64,000 nucleotides of DNA from Clostridium ragsdalei P11 (GCF_001675165.1 NZ_LROS01000022.1:1-64000); one strand, 5' to 3'; shown: positions 46,207 through 54,724, counted from the first letter of the stretch. A program made the numbers and translations. Notes: a model not told the origin generated them from the letters alone.

Positions 46207-46959
46207 TCACTTACCACTAATTACAGCAAGAGTATCCAATATTCTATTAAAAAAAGTATGCTGATCTCCTTTTGTGTATATATCTGCAAATATTCTCCCC
46301 GATTTTATAAAGATAACCCGGCTGCAGCAGCTTGCAGCATATATGTCATGTGTAGCCATAACAATTGTTGCTTTTTTTTGATCATTTATTTTTTGCAAAT
46401 ACTTCATAAACTTTTTTGAGGTATTTGGATCAAGACTGCTAGTTGATTCATCAGCTAAAATAATACAAGGATCATTTATTAGTGCTCTACATGCAGTTAC
46501 CCTCTGTTGTTCACCTACAGATACATTATAGGGATATTTATTTCTAATATTGTATATATTAAAAAACGTAAAATATTCTTCTATTTTTTCATTAATTTTT
46601 TCTGTACTCACACCTTTAAATATCAATGGAAGTGCAGCATTTTCTGCAAGGGTAATATTATCAAGAAGATTAAAATTTTGAAATATAATTCCTAAGTTTT
46701 CTCGTCTAAAGATAGAACGTTCTGTTTTGTCTAGCGAAGTTATGTATTGATTCATTATCTTTACTATTCCGCTGGTAGGCTTATCGATTCCCGACAAAAT
46801 GTTAAGCAAAGTCGTCTTACCACTGCCTGATTGTCCCATAATAGCAGTAAATTCTCCACTTTCAATGCTGAGATTTATACCATTCAAAACATTAGTAGGA
46901 TTAACTTCTAAATTCCATTCATAGACTTTAATAATATCCTCGGCACTCAAGATCTCCAT
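46207..46959 (-). CDS. ABC transporter ATP-binding protein (BceA/LolD-like)
   Basis: 250 residues from the ATG at 46959; the upstream in-frame GTG is part of the GGGGTG ribosome binding site. Walker A is 'IMGQSGSGKTTLLNIL', the Q-loop is 'IIFQNFNLLDNITLAENAALPLIF', the signature is 'YNVSVGEQQRVTACRAL' and Walker B is 'CIILADESTSSLD', with switch His in 'MATHD'. It is the MacB/LolD subfamily used by BceAB exporters. 'SVGEQQR' replaces the canonical 'SGGQQQR'. The kinase stop (TGA) overlaps its ribosome binding site, so translation is coupled. Confidence 0.9.
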   Translation of the reverse strand: MEILSAEDIIKVYEWNLEVNPTNVLNGINLSIESGEFTAIMGQSGSGKTTLLNILSGIDKPTSGIVKIMNQYITSLDKTERSIFRRENLGIIFQNFNLLDNITLAENAALPLIFKGVSTEKINEKIEEYFTFFNIYNIRNKYPYNVSVGEQQRVTACRALINDPCIILADESTSSLDPNTSKKFMKYLQKINDQKKATIVMATHDIYAASCCSRVIFIKSGRIFADIYTKGDQHTFFNRILDTLAVISGK

Positions 46960-46964
46960 TAGTA

Positions 46965-48026
46965 TCACCCCGTTGTATCTAATTTTAATGGATAAGTAAT
47001 TGAAAAAGTAGTCCCCTTATCAACTTCAGAATCTATATTTATATTGTGATTCAACTTTTTTGATATTAATTTACATATATATAGGCCTATGCCTGTTGCA
47101 TTACCTACTTTTCTCCCATTTTCTCCTGTAAAAAATGGTTCAAAGACTCTTTTTATATCATAACCCGGAATTCCAATACCTTCATCTCTAATCGTTAATT
47201 TTACTTCTTTATTATCTAAATACATATTAAAATATACATATTTCTTTTGACTTCTATCTCCAGAATACTTAATAGCATTTGCTATTATTTGTTCAAGCAT
47301 AAACTTATTCCATTTTTTATCGGTAATAATTAATATTTTTTCATAATTAAATTCTATTTTAGGGAAAACATTATTATAAATAAACTGGTTTTTCTTACTA
47401 TTGATAACTTCCTTTAACAATAAAACTAAATCTGCCTCTTGAGGATCATAATCTTTAGAAAAACTATTTAATCTATCAATGTTTAGGATTTGATCTAAAC
47501 CGCTTTTAACTTTATCATTTTCTTCTCTTATATCCAAGAATAATTTTAATATATCTGTTTGGTTTATTGTGGAACTTTCGTTAATATATTTTATTTCTTT
47601 AGCAGCTTTTTGAACAACAAGATCAATTATTGAAGTGGGCGTCTTTATATTATGAATCCATTGGGATAAGAAATATTTATTATCTGCATTTTGTGCATAA
47701 ATTGTACTTATCTTATTTGTATAGTTTTCATGAATTTTAAATATAGCTTTAGATATTTCTTTCTGTTCATTCGTTTTTGGATTTAAATCAAAGTATCTAC
47801 TTTCTATACCCTCATTAAAACCTCTATTGAACCTATAATATTTAATCCATTCATTAAATATTATAAATACATATATTATTGTAGATATAAGTAAAGGGTA
47901 TATCACATCACTTTTATTACTTATCAAATAACCATAAAAAAGAATTAAACTTGTATTAAGGAAATACCCAACAGTAAATGCTAACTTATCTTTTAAAAAG
48001 TTTACTAATACTTTTTTATTATCCAT
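46965..48026 (-). CDS. Sensor histidine kinase, BceS-like (intramembrane sensing)
   Basis: 353 residues. Two transmembrane helices near the N-terminus (about 17-34 and 40-60) with almost no extracellular loop are typical of intramembrane-sensing kinases. The phosphoacceptor is in 'QWIHNIKTPTSIIDLVVQ' (His). The ATPase domain has 'FMLEQIIANAIKYS' (N box), 'IRDEGIGIPGYDIKRVFEPFFTG' (G1/F) and 'GNATGIGLYICKLISKKL' (G2). Such kinases sense cell-wall-active peptides through their ABC permease partner. It lies 1 base after the response regulator and abuts the ATPase gene. Confidence 0.9.
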   Translation of the reverse strand: MDNKKVLVNFLKDKLAFTVGYFLNTSLILFYGYLISNKSDVIYPLLISTIIYVFIIFNEWIKYYRFNRGFNEGIESRYFDLNPKTNEQKEISKAIFKIHENYTNKISTIYAQNADNKYFLSQWIHNIKTPTSIIDLVVQKAAKEIKYINESSTINQTDILKLFLDIREENDKVKSGLDQILNIDRLNSFSKDYDPQEADLVLLLKEVINSKKNQFIYNNVFPKIEFNYEKILIITDKKWNKFMLEQIIANAIKYSGDRSQKKYVYFNMYLDNKEVKLTIRDEGIGIPGYDIKRVFEPFFTGENGRKVGNATGIGLYICKLISKKLNHNINIDSEVDKGTTFSITYPLKLDTTG

Positions 48027-48027
48027 A

Positions 48028-48726
48028 CTAATTCCCCTTATTTGCAGTTGTGTGGAATATATATCCTACACCTCGCTTGGTTGATATAGCTTCACTAACA
48101 CCCAATTTTTTAAGTTTATTTCTTATTCTCGTTATATTTACTGTTAAAGTGTTATCATCTACAAAAAAGGAATCATCCCAAAGTTCTTCCAGAAGTTCTT
48201 CCCTACTGACTATTTTATTTTCATTTTTAATAAGCATATTTAATAGCTTGAACTCATTTTTGCTAAGCTCAAGTTCAATCTGATTATAAAGTATCTTAAA
48301 AGTGTCTTTATTAAGTTTAATGCCTCCATCACTTTCAAGTATATTTGATTCATTAGCATATTCACCATATACCCTTCTTATTCCAGCTTGTATCTTAGCA
48401 AGCAAAAAATCAAAGTTAAAAGGTTTTACAATATAATCATCGGCTCCTAACTCAATCCCACGTATTTGTTCTTCATCACTGCTTCTTGAAGAAATAATAA
48501 TTACAGGTATTTTTGATACTCTTCTAAAAGTTTTACATAATTGAAAGCCATCATAATAAGGCAAATTTATATCTAAAAGAACTAAATCAGCATTTGATTT
48601 TTCTAACTCAGTATCTACATTTTTAAAATCTTGTATATTAACGACTTCATATTTATACCTTTGAAGATACTCTGTTATAAGGTCATTTAATTTAATATCA
48701 TCTTCAACAACAAGTATCTTATACAA
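48028..48726 (-). CDS. OmpR/PhoB-family response regulator, BceR-like
   Basis: 232 residues from a TTG with AAGGAGG upstream. The receiver domain 'KILVVEDDIKLNDLITEYL' has phosphoacceptor Asp in 'ADLVLLDINLPYYDG' and Lys in 'DDYIVKPFN'. The C-terminal winged helix has 'ELSKNEFKLLNMLIKNENKIVSREELLEELWDDSFFVDDNTLTVNITRIRNKL' and 'KRGVGYIF'. It is first in a four-gene operon with kinase, ATPase and permease and presumably controls that operon. A perfect inverted repeat just upstream is a candidate operator. Confidence 0.92.
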   Translation of the reverse strand: MYKILVVEDDIKLNDLITEYLQRYKYEVVNIQDFKNVDTELEKSNADLVLLDINLPYYDGFQLCKTFRRVSKIPVIIISSRSSDEEQIRGIELGADDYIVKPFNFDFLLAKIQAGIRRVYGEYANESNILESDGGIKLNKDTFKILYNQIELELSKNEFKLLNMLIKNENKIVSREELLEELWDDSFFVDDNTLTVNITRIRNKLKKLGVSEAISTKRGVGYIFHTTANKGN

Positions 48727-48746
48727 AGCAATTTCCTCCTTTTAAA

Positions 48747-48778
48747 ATTATGCTATAGTAATTTTAATATAGCATAAT
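48747..48778. promoter_or_regulatory. Perfect inverted repeat upstream of the response-regulator operon
   Basis: ATTATGCTATA (48747-48757) and TATAGCATAAT (48768-48778) are separated by 10 bases. It lies about 20 bases upstream of the TTG start and next to the ribosome binding site. It could be a regulator operator overlapping the promoter -10 region or a leader hairpin. Confidence 0.5.
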
Positions 48779-48822
48779 TCTATTTGGGAGAAAAGCTAGG
48801 TTCAAATTTTGATATTTTTTAA

Positions 48823-49137
48823 CTAAAATTTAAATTCTAAAAGATTCCAGTAATTTAGATACAGAGTAAAAGCTAAAAATATACAACAAATTAATATATT
48901 GGGTATAATTGTTCCTAAATTAGATTTTTTATTATGCCAATATAAGCATATTGATATTATTAGTCCCAAAGTAAATATGGTAGTTATTATTGGAATCATT
49001 AACAGATATATAGCGGCCTTAGGCAATTCTGTTAAGAAAATCAAGGATGATAATAAAGTAATACATTCTTTAGCCATACCAATTAAAAAAACTAAATTCA
49101 AAATACAAATAAAAGCTATAGCCCATCTATGATATTT
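48823..49137 (-). pseudogene. C-terminal membrane-domain fragment of the serine hydrolase
   Basis: An open frame from about 49137 reads 'KYHRWAIAFICILNLVFLIG' and continues through two more hydrophobic helices to 'YWNLLEFKF'. It has no credible start or ribosome binding site of its own. The membrane-helix content fits the C-terminal transmembrane region that follows the beta-lactamase domain in many clostridial serine hydrolases. It lies directly downstream of the truncated hydrolase but in another frame. I interpret it as the tail of the same broken gene. Confidence 0.6.
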
Positions 49138-49142
49138 AAAAA

Positions 49143-50063
49143 TTATTTACTCATATCATCTGCTGTAGTTTTTAACCCTCCTGCTGGTAAAAAGGTATTT
49201 CCATACATAGGTACTTTTTTGTAAACTCCATTTTTATAATCATAACCTTGTGATAAATTAGCTAGTGTTTTTTTATCAAAGACAAAGCTGCTGTCATTCA
49301 TATGGAGAGGTTTTAATATGTTATCTTCCATATACTTATCAAAAGTAGTGCCTGATACACTTTCAACTGCATATCCGGCTACAGCCATACCATAATTACT
49401 ATACTGTATTGCTTCACCTGATTCTCGAATTATAGGACGAAGACGAGCTGTTAAGGTATCTTTAAGTGGTTTTTCCTGGTGATAGTTATCTAGTTCTGAT
49501 TCTCCTATAATCCTTTCATCAAAACCACCTGTATGAGTTAAGAGATTATCAAGAGTAACAGGCTTAGAAAAGTTATCCTTTATCTGAAAGCCTTTTAAAT
49601 AATTATTTACATTTTCATTTAAGTTTATTTTACCTTTTTCTTTAAGTTGCATAACAGCTGCAGCGGTAAAAAGCTTAGAAATGGAAGCAGCTCTAAAAAC
49701 TGTTGTTTTAGGGTTAACTGGCGTTTTTTTATCTATGTCAGAATATCCATATCCTTTTTCAAAAAGTACATGATTATCTTTAACAACAGATAAAACAGCT
49801 CCTGGCACATTAAATCTTTTTAATTCTTGGTTAAAAATAGTATCCGCAAATTTTTCTACATTGTCTTTGTTTAAAGTTTCTGTAGAACTACTATATAGCA
49901 AAGGTGCTGAAAATTCTTTCTTATTTTCTTTTGCTGAAACAGTTGCGTTACTATTAACAATATAGCGAAAGCTACATATTGAAGCGCATAGCGTTGGGAA
50001 AATATATGCAACAAGCGAAAAACAAATTATAAATCTTTTAATATAAGTAATAAGTTTTTTCAT
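49143..50063 (-). pseudogene. Beta-lactamase-family serine hydrolase, truncated by internal deletion
   Basis: 306 residues: signal peptide, then a class C-like beta-lactamase/DD-peptidase domain with 'RAASISKLFTAAAVMQLKEKG' (SxxK) and 'IQYSNYGMAVAGYAVE' (YSN). It ends abruptly at 'PAGGLKTTADDMSK', where intact relatives continue ('DMskFm') for well over a hundred residues. The missing part would include the third catalytic motif. The next 300 bases encode a matching membrane tail in another frame. Probably non-functional. AAGGAGG precedes the ATG, and a leader with a terminator lies about 100 bases upstream. Confidence 0.75.
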
Positions 50064-50164
50064 GGTTAGTAACCTCCTTAAACTTCTTAAGTTGACATTT
50101 TCTCTTCACATTTCATCAGATAAATAGATTTTATATGAATTAAGAAAATCAACAAATCGATTTA

Positions 50165-50240
50165 TATAAAAAAGCCTTACAGTTTTGTAAGGTTTTACTG
50201 TAAAATGTCGTTACCCATATGCATGGCCTCCCTTCATCAG
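50165..50240 (-). promoter_or_regulatory. Candidate leader-peptide attenuator upstream of the serine hydrolase
   Basis: On the minus strand GGGAGG is followed by an ATG at 50224 and a nine-codon frame, MHMGNDILQ, stopping at 50195. Its last codons (TTTTACAG) overlap a region that can pair with CTGTAA. Immediately downstream a terminator, CCTTAC/GTAAGG (50192-50175) followed by CTTTTTT, uses the same segment. Two exclusive hairpins behind a short peptide are the pattern of ribosome-stalling attenuation. Function is inferred. Confidence 0.5.
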
Positions 50241-50289
50241 AGATGAGTGATACCAGTAGCCCACATTACCTGATAATAATATTTTTCAA

Positions 50290-50358
50290 CTATTATGCTT
50301 TACATAATAGCTAAACTATCGTATAATAATATCAATACTAATATGTAATACATAATAG
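50290..50358. promoter_or_regulatory. Candidate PadR operator region
   Basis: Inverted repeat CTATTATG (50290-50297) / CATAATAG (50303-50310), and a direct repeat of TACATAATAG at 50301-50310 and 50349-50358, lie directly upstream of the PadR gene. PadR regulators often bind such palindromes and repress themselves. Confidence 0.4.
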
Positions 50359-50378
50359 TCGAAGCAAGGAGGGATAAT

Positions 50379-50717
50379 TTGAAGCAGACTCAGCTTTTAA
50401 AAGGTGTACTGGAAGGGTGTGTCCTTTTAGTTGTTTTAGAAAACGAAGTGTATGGCTATGAAATGATTCAAATGTTAAAAAAATATGGATTTAAAGAAAT
50501 AGTTGCGGGTACTGTATATCCCCTACTTCAAAAATTAGAAAAGCAAGGATATCTTTCAAGTACAATAAAGCCTTCACCAGAAGGCCCTGATAGAAAATAT
50601 TATTGCATAACTACAGAAGGAAAAGCTCACTGTAAGGATTTTGTTGAACAGTGGAAGAATTTAGAGTCCAAGGTTGATAATTTAATATGCTTGAAAGGAG
50701 AAAAATTATATGAGTAA
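50379..50717 (+). CDS. PadR-family transcriptional regulator
   Basis: 112 residues from a TTG with AAGGAGG upstream. A PadR winged helix: 'LLKGVLEGCVLLVVLENEVYGYEMIQMLKKYGFKEIVAGTVYPLLQKLEKQGYLSSTIKPSPEGPDRKYYCITTEGK'. Its C-terminal helix is short, as in class s-PadR proteins. It overlaps the next membrane-protein gene by 8 bases, the common PadR/HAAS-type membrane protein pair, so it probably regulates that operon and possibly responds to drugs or envelope stress. Confidence 0.9.
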   Translation: MKQTQLLKGVLEGCVLLVVLENEVYGYEMIQMLKKYGFKEIVAGTVYPLLQKLEKQGYLSSTIKPSPEGPDRKYYCITTEGKAHCKDFVEQWKNLESKVDNLICLKGEKLYE

Positions 50718-51558
50718 AAAGGACAATTCTGTGAAAGAAATTATTGAAAGAAATACTGAATTGCGCAAAAAATTAACGGATGAAAATAGAGAATATTATG
50801 AACAGCTGCTGATATACATTCGTACTGCCGGATTATTTTATGACGATCATGAGGTAGAAAGCTTGTTGATGCAAATTTTACAGGATATAATTTCCGCTCA
50901 GGAAGATAATCAATCTGCCGAAGAATTCTTTGGAAAAAACCAACAGCTTGCAGCAGACGAATTGATTCACAACCTTGGTAAATCCAGTAAAAAAGAAACA
51001 TTTAAATTAACTGGTCTTGTCTTTGGCATCAGCTCTTTCTTTGAACTGCTGAGTGCATTAACTGCTCCAGACAAGGGAATAAATATTCTTATACTAATCA
51101 TAAATGGTTTATTGAGCTTCTTAGTTGTAGAAATTGTATTTTTTATACTGCACAAAAGTATTTATACAAAAATTATTAAAGGAAAGGTCGCCGCTTTTTT
51201 GTCTATATGGCTCCTTGTTTCTTTGATAATTGGTTTGTTTGTATTGATTGAATTGTTTACTCCTCATCTGATAACTATACATTTGTCAAATTTGTTGGGA
51301 ATTTTTATTATATCTATACTACTTATTGCTGCCGCTTTCTTTATATTTAACTGCGACAAGCAAGAACGTCGTATATGGTGGCCTTTTCTACCACCTATAT
51401 TCATTCTAGGCTTTATTGGAATTACATTAAGAATACCATTAACAAAAAATTGGATGTCAAGCGGTAATGGCAAAATTGCAGCAGTTGTATTAGTTATATT
51501 TGGGTATATTCTTTTCTTAGTGCTAAGTTACTTTGCCTCTAAAGGCAAGAAAGAATAG
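50710..51558 (+). CDS. HAAS/DUF1129-like multi-pass membrane protein
   Basis: 282 residues. A soluble N-terminal helical domain (about 1-95; 'ELRKKLTDENREYYEQLLIYIRTAGLFYDDHEVESLLMQILQDIISAQEDNQSAEEFFG') resembles the HAAS/DUF1048 helical module that accompanies PadR regulators. It is followed by about six transmembrane helices. Its ribosome binding site (GAAAGGAG) lies within the end of the PadR gene. The function is unknown; it is probably the target or effector of the PadR regulator. Related pairs are often linked to drug or envelope stress in Firmicutes. Confidence 0.7.
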   Translation: MSKKDNSVKEIIERNTELRKKLTDENREYYEQLLIYIRTAGLFYDDHEVESLLMQILQDIISAQEDNQSAEEFFGKNQQLAADELIHNLGKSSKKETFKLTGLVFGISSFFELLSALTAPDKGINILILIINGLLSFLVVEIVFFILHKSIYTKIIKGKVAAFLSIWLLVSLIIGLFVLIELFTPHLITIHLSNLLGIFIISILLIAAAFFIFNCDKQERRIWWPFLPPIFILGFIGITLRIPLTKNWMSSGNGKIAAVVLVIFGYILFLVLSYFASKGKKE

Positions 51559-51740
51559 TACTTTTATACAAATGACAAATATCTATCTAAAAATATTTAA
51601 CCCATAAAAAATTATTTATTATACTTCACACCAATCTATAGTTGCAAATCCGCAACTTGAATTTACAACATTGTGTCTGATAAAATAAAAATTGATAGAT
51701 TTAAAAGATTGTATTTTACCTTAAAGGGGGTGATAAAGTA

Positions 51741-52472
51741 ATGTCAAAGATTTTCAAATCTTATGATTCTATGATGATATTAGCTGATTATAAAAATCCA
51801 GAACCACACAAACATCTTGCTTCTCATATTATCATTTCTTTAGGTGGGGAAATGGAATGGAATATTAATGAAGAAAAGATAAAGTGTCAGGGAGTTTGTA
51901 TTGATTCAAATATACTACATACAGGAGTAATGACAAAAGAGGGCTCAATTGTCTTCTTATTTACTGAAATAAGCAGATATGCTGCTTCAATAAAGGGAAA
52001 ATATCTTAATGGAAAACCTTATATGATTCTAACTGATGATGTTGTTGACAGAATACTTAAGGAATATATGAAGCATCAGACTGATAAAGAAACACTTGCT
52101 ACAGTGCTGTTACAGCAGTGTGGAATTGATAATTCAGGTAATCGTGAATATGAAGAAAGAATAGAAAAAATTCTCTCTTATATTAGCGGACTAAAGACAA
52201 TTGAACCTTCAATTGTTGATGATTTATGTAATCAGATATATGTATCAAAGAGCCGGTTATCCCATTTATTTAGGCAACAGACAGGAATGACATTACATAG
52301 CTATCTTGCATTTGAAAAACTTCATAAGACTTATCAATATTTTTGTGAAGGCAGGAATATTACTGAAGCATGTATGTTAGCAGGGTTTGACAGCCCATCC
52401 CATTGTTCATCAACGTGTAAACGGATGTTTGGCATATCTTTAAGAGATGTGTATAAAACAATAGAAGAATAG
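51741..52472 (+). CDS. AraC-family transcriptional regulator
   Basis: 243 residues. An N-terminal cupin-like sensing domain ('ADYKNPEPHKHLASHIIISLGGEMEWNINEEKIKCQGVCIDSNILHTG') precedes a C-terminal double HTH (about 150-240): 'VDDLCNQIYVSKSRLSHLFRQQTGMTLHSYLAFEKLHKTYQYFCEGRNITEACMLAGFDSPSHCSSTCKRMFGISLRDVYK'. AAGGGGGTG precedes the ATG. It is encoded upstream of and in the same direction as the flavodoxin/ferredoxin gene, which it may control. Confidence 0.9.
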   Translation: MSKIFKSYDSMMILADYKNPEPHKHLASHIIISLGGEMEWNINEEKIKCQGVCIDSNILHTGVMTKEGSIVFLFTEISRYAASIKGKYLNGKPYMILTDDVVDRILKEYMKHQTDKETLATVLLQQCGIDNSGNREYEERIEKILSYISGLKTIEPSIVDDLCNQIYVSKSRLSHLFRQQTGMTLHSYLAFEKLHKTYQYFCEGRNITEACMLAGFDSPSHCSSTCKRMFGISLRDVYKTIEE

Positions 52473-52552
52473 CAACTAATTGAAAGTAATTATACCTCCA
52501 TTTCTTTTAAAATAATATAAGAAACGTAAGATGAATTCGTTGGAGGTATAAT

Positions 52553-53305
52553 ATGAATAGGATATATTATTTTACAGGTACTGGAAATAGTTTGCAGATT
52601 GCCAATGATTTGAGTGCAGAACTGGGCGAATGTAAAATCCATAAGATTACAGAATTTTCTGGAGAGAAAATAGTTGAAAACACACTTGGAATTATTTTTC
52701 CTGTATATAATTGGGGACTGCCTCTAATTATCTGTGATTTTTTAAGCAAACTAGATGTTTCAGATGATACATTTATTTATGCTATTGCAAATTATGGAGG
52801 ACTTCCAGGTAAAGCACTTGATCAGTGTAAAGATATTTTGAAAGAGAATGGATTGAAATTGTCTGCAGGATTCTTGATTAATATGCCTGGTAACTATATT
52901 TTGGGTTATGGGGCAAAGAACAAAGAGATTCAGGACAAGCTATTTGCAAAAGAAAGAAAGAAAATCATCTATATTTCTGACTGTGTAAAAAGTAAAAAAG
53001 AATGCAGAATCGAAAAAAGCCATACTGTTATAGACCGTGTGTTTAGTAATTATTTTTATAAACATATAAATGAATTTCATGAAGCAGATCAATATTATAC
53101 AGTAGATGATAATTGTACAGGATGTGGTTTGTGTGCAAAAAGATGTCCAGTAAATAATATTACAATGATTGATGATAAACCAAACTGGAATCATCATTGT
53201 GAATTATGTGTGGCATGTATTCAAAGCTGCCCAAATAAGGCAATTGATTATAAGGGAAAGACTAAAAAAAGAGAACAATATTTAAATCCAAATGTAAAAT
53301 TATAG
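52553..53305 (+). CDS. EFR1-family ferredoxin (flavodoxin plus two 4Fe-4S clusters)
   Basis: 250 residues. The N-terminal flavodoxin-like domain begins 'RIYYFTGTGNSLQIANDLS', with the FMN phosphate loop TGTGNS. The C-terminal part has two [4Fe-4S] motifs, 'CTGCGLCAKRCP' and 'CELCVACIQSCP' (about residues 188-230). This is the EFR1 (ferrodoxin) architecture found in anaerobes, presumably carrying electrons between flavin and iron-sulfur centres in the cytosol. GGAGG lies upstream of the ATG. Its redox partner is unknown. Confidence 0.9.
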   Translation: MNRIYYFTGTGNSLQIANDLSAELGECKIHKITEFSGEKIVENTLGIIFPVYNWGLPLIICDFLSKLDVSDDTFIYAIANYGGLPGKALDQCKDILKENGLKLSAGFLINMPGNYILGYGAKNKEIQDKLFAKERKKIIYISDCVKSKKECRIEKSHTVIDRVFSNYFYKHINEFHEADQYYTVDDNCTGCGLCAKRCPVNNITMIDDKPNWNHHCELCVACIQSCPNKAIDYKGKTKKREQYLNPNVKL

Positions 53306-53392
53306 GTAATGAGCATACTAGAGTTTCGATTATTCAAAGTAGTGGATTTTAAAAGTCCATGCTTCACCTCCACTGAAATCCACGAATACATA

Positions 53393-53423
53393 ACCGTACT
53401 GGAGAAATTCAGTACGGTTTTTT
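53393..53423 (+). terminator. Terminator resembling the ssrA terminator
   Basis: ACCGTACTG (53393-53401) pairs with CAGTACGGT (53410-53418), followed by a T-run. The preceding bases (CCACGAATACATA) resemble those between the tmRNA CCA end and its own terminator (CCACCATACATATG). It terminates the EFR1 gene and may be the displaced tmRNA end of an island junction. Confidence 0.8.
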
Positions 53424-53435
53424 CATTTTTTCATT

Positions 53436-53894
53436 CTACTGAATGGCGATATATAAATAACAATGTGCCTTTCCATCTTTCGTATATTCACTTGGAACGG
53501 TACTCTCATAATCTTCGGTAAAAACTCTCTTTATATCTCCCGATTTTTGTTCACGCCATACTTTTTCCCATGCCTTTCTTGTACATATACCTATTTCTCC
53601 GTTTTCATCTTTTTCATCATATTTTTTGTATAAGCCTTTACTTACTGCTGTTTCCATTTTTCCAAAAAAATCAGCTGTTACAGCCATTATGGTAAGGTCA
53701 TAATCTCCACTTTCATCACTAGAATAGTTACTATATTTTGAAACTGGAGAAACGCCTTTTTGGAACATGTGCCCACTATCAAAAAGAAGAGGCAACTTTC
53801 CGCTCGTAATATCACCCCAGATTTCATTAATTATTTTTGTTCCTTCTTCAGAATTACTCGTTCTTATTGTTACTTCTTTCAATTTATAAGCCAT
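53436..53894 (-). CDS. Effector-binding-domain protein (GyrI/AraC-effector-like)
   Basis: 152 residues, no HTH. The sequence starts 'MAYKLKEVTIRTSNSEEGTKIINEIWGDITSGKL'; 'YDLTIMAVTADFFGKMETAVSKGLYKKYDEKDENGEIGICTRKAWEKVWREQKSGDIKRVFTEDYE' fits the integron-associated effector binding family (Cass2-like, SRPBCC-type GyrI superfamily). A Glu near the pocket ('FTEDYE') is preserved. These stand-alone domains bind small lipophilic cations or drugs. It is convergent with the EFR1 gene. Confidence 0.8.
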   Translation of the reverse strand: MAYKLKEVTIRTSNSEEGTKIINEIWGDITSGKLPLLFDSGHMFQKGVSPVSKYSNYSSDESGDYDLTIMAVTADFFGKMETAVSKGLYKKYDEKDENGEIGICTRKAWEKVWREQKSGDIKRVFTEDYESTVPSEYTKDGKAHCYLYIAIQ

Positions 53895-54016
53895 AATTTT
53901 ACTCCTCTATTATCTAATAATTTAATGCCATCATTTTTACTCTTGTTTGTATAAATTAGATTTTCTTGCTTAGTATTTAAGCATTATTACTCATCATTGT
54001 GTGAGCTATACATGCC

Positions 54017-54124
54017 TTAGGAAGTTTTTCTTTGCAAATTTAAATGTGAGATCGTTCTCCAAATACTATCATTCACTTCATAATAGTTAACTTCAAAATT
54101 TCTTGAATAAAGACTCTTTTCCAT
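54017..54124 (-). CDS. Short ORF behind a PadR-type palindrome, probably truncated
   Basis: 35 residues starting MEKSLYSRNFEVNYYEVNDS with GGAGG 8 bases before the ATG. The beginning resembles the start of DUF2889-type proteins. The frame then stops early ('LNLQRKTS'). A second frame just after it reads 'KACIAHTMMSNNA', possibly the lost C-terminal end, which would mean an internal deletion. A 20-base near-palindrome identical in layout to the one before the PadR gene lies directly upstream, so the two genes may share regulation. Confidence 0.4.
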   Translation of the reverse strand: MEKSLYSRNFEVNYYEVNDSIWRTISHLNLQRKTS

Positions 54125-54141
54125 AAATATACCTCCATAGT

Positions 54142-54161
54142 TATACTCAGTACTGACTATA
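54142..54161. promoter_or_regulatory. PadR-type operator, site 1
   Basis: TATACTCAGTACTGACTATA is a 20-base near-perfect palindrome (CAGTACTG core). It lies about 18 bases upstream of the short ORF on the minus strand. Site 2 at 54725-54744 differs at one base. Confidence 0.65.
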
Positions 54162-54181
54162 ATAACATTTTTTTGGAACTC

Positions 54182-54712
54182 TTAAGAGAGTTCCTTCAAT
54201 GTTCCATTTATCCATTTTAATTCAGTTTCTAAATGATATATATGATGATTAAATATGCTAATACAGTAAATTCTGTAATCAGGTAACAATTTACTTACTG
54301 TATTATCTTTATTTCTAGCTAATTCTTTCAGCTTATTTTCTATATACTCTTTTTGTCTATTTAAGTTTTTAATAACAGCATCTTTATCAGCAAAGTCAGA
54401 AAAATATAATACTCCATCAAAATCAAATTCTACACTATAATTTTCAGCTAAAATTTTATTAAGCAAAGAATTAAAATAAGCAATTCCTAAATCAGTAATA
54501 GAATATACTGTTTTTTCAGGCCTATTGCCATCCTTTTCGATAACAGAATTTATATAACCTTTTTCAGCCAGTTTATCTAAATGATAATAAATTGTAGGAA
54601 GTTTGATTTTAGCAAAGGCTGCTATGTTATCTGATACTATTTGTTTTATACTATATCCATGTTGAGGACCATATCTCATAAGAATCCCTAGAATATATAA
54701 TTGTACTTTCAT
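54182..54712 (-). CDS. PadR-family transcriptional regulator (long form)
   Basis: 176 residues from the ATG at 54712 with AAGGAG upstream; an upstream in-frame start at 54736 would lie in the operator. The N-terminal winged helix is 'MKVQLYILGILMRYGPQHGYSIKQIVSDNIAAFAKIKLPTIYYHLDKLAEKGYINSVIEKDGNRPEKTVYSITDLG', and the C-terminal Vir_act_alpha-like helical dimer domain spans about 95-176. The 20-base palindrome directly upstream (54725-54744) points to autorepression. A matching site upstream of the 54017 ORF suggests a second target. Confidence 0.88.
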   Translation of the reverse strand: MKVQLYILGILMRYGPQHGYSIKQIVSDNIAAFAKIKLPTIYYHLDKLAEKGYINSVIEKDGNRPEKTVYSITDLGIAYFNSLLNKILAENYSVEFDFDGVLYFSDFADKDAVIKNLNRQKEYIENKLKELARNKDNTVSKLLPDYRIYCISIFNHHIYHLETELKWINGTLKELS

Positions 54713-54724
54713 TTGTAATCTCCT

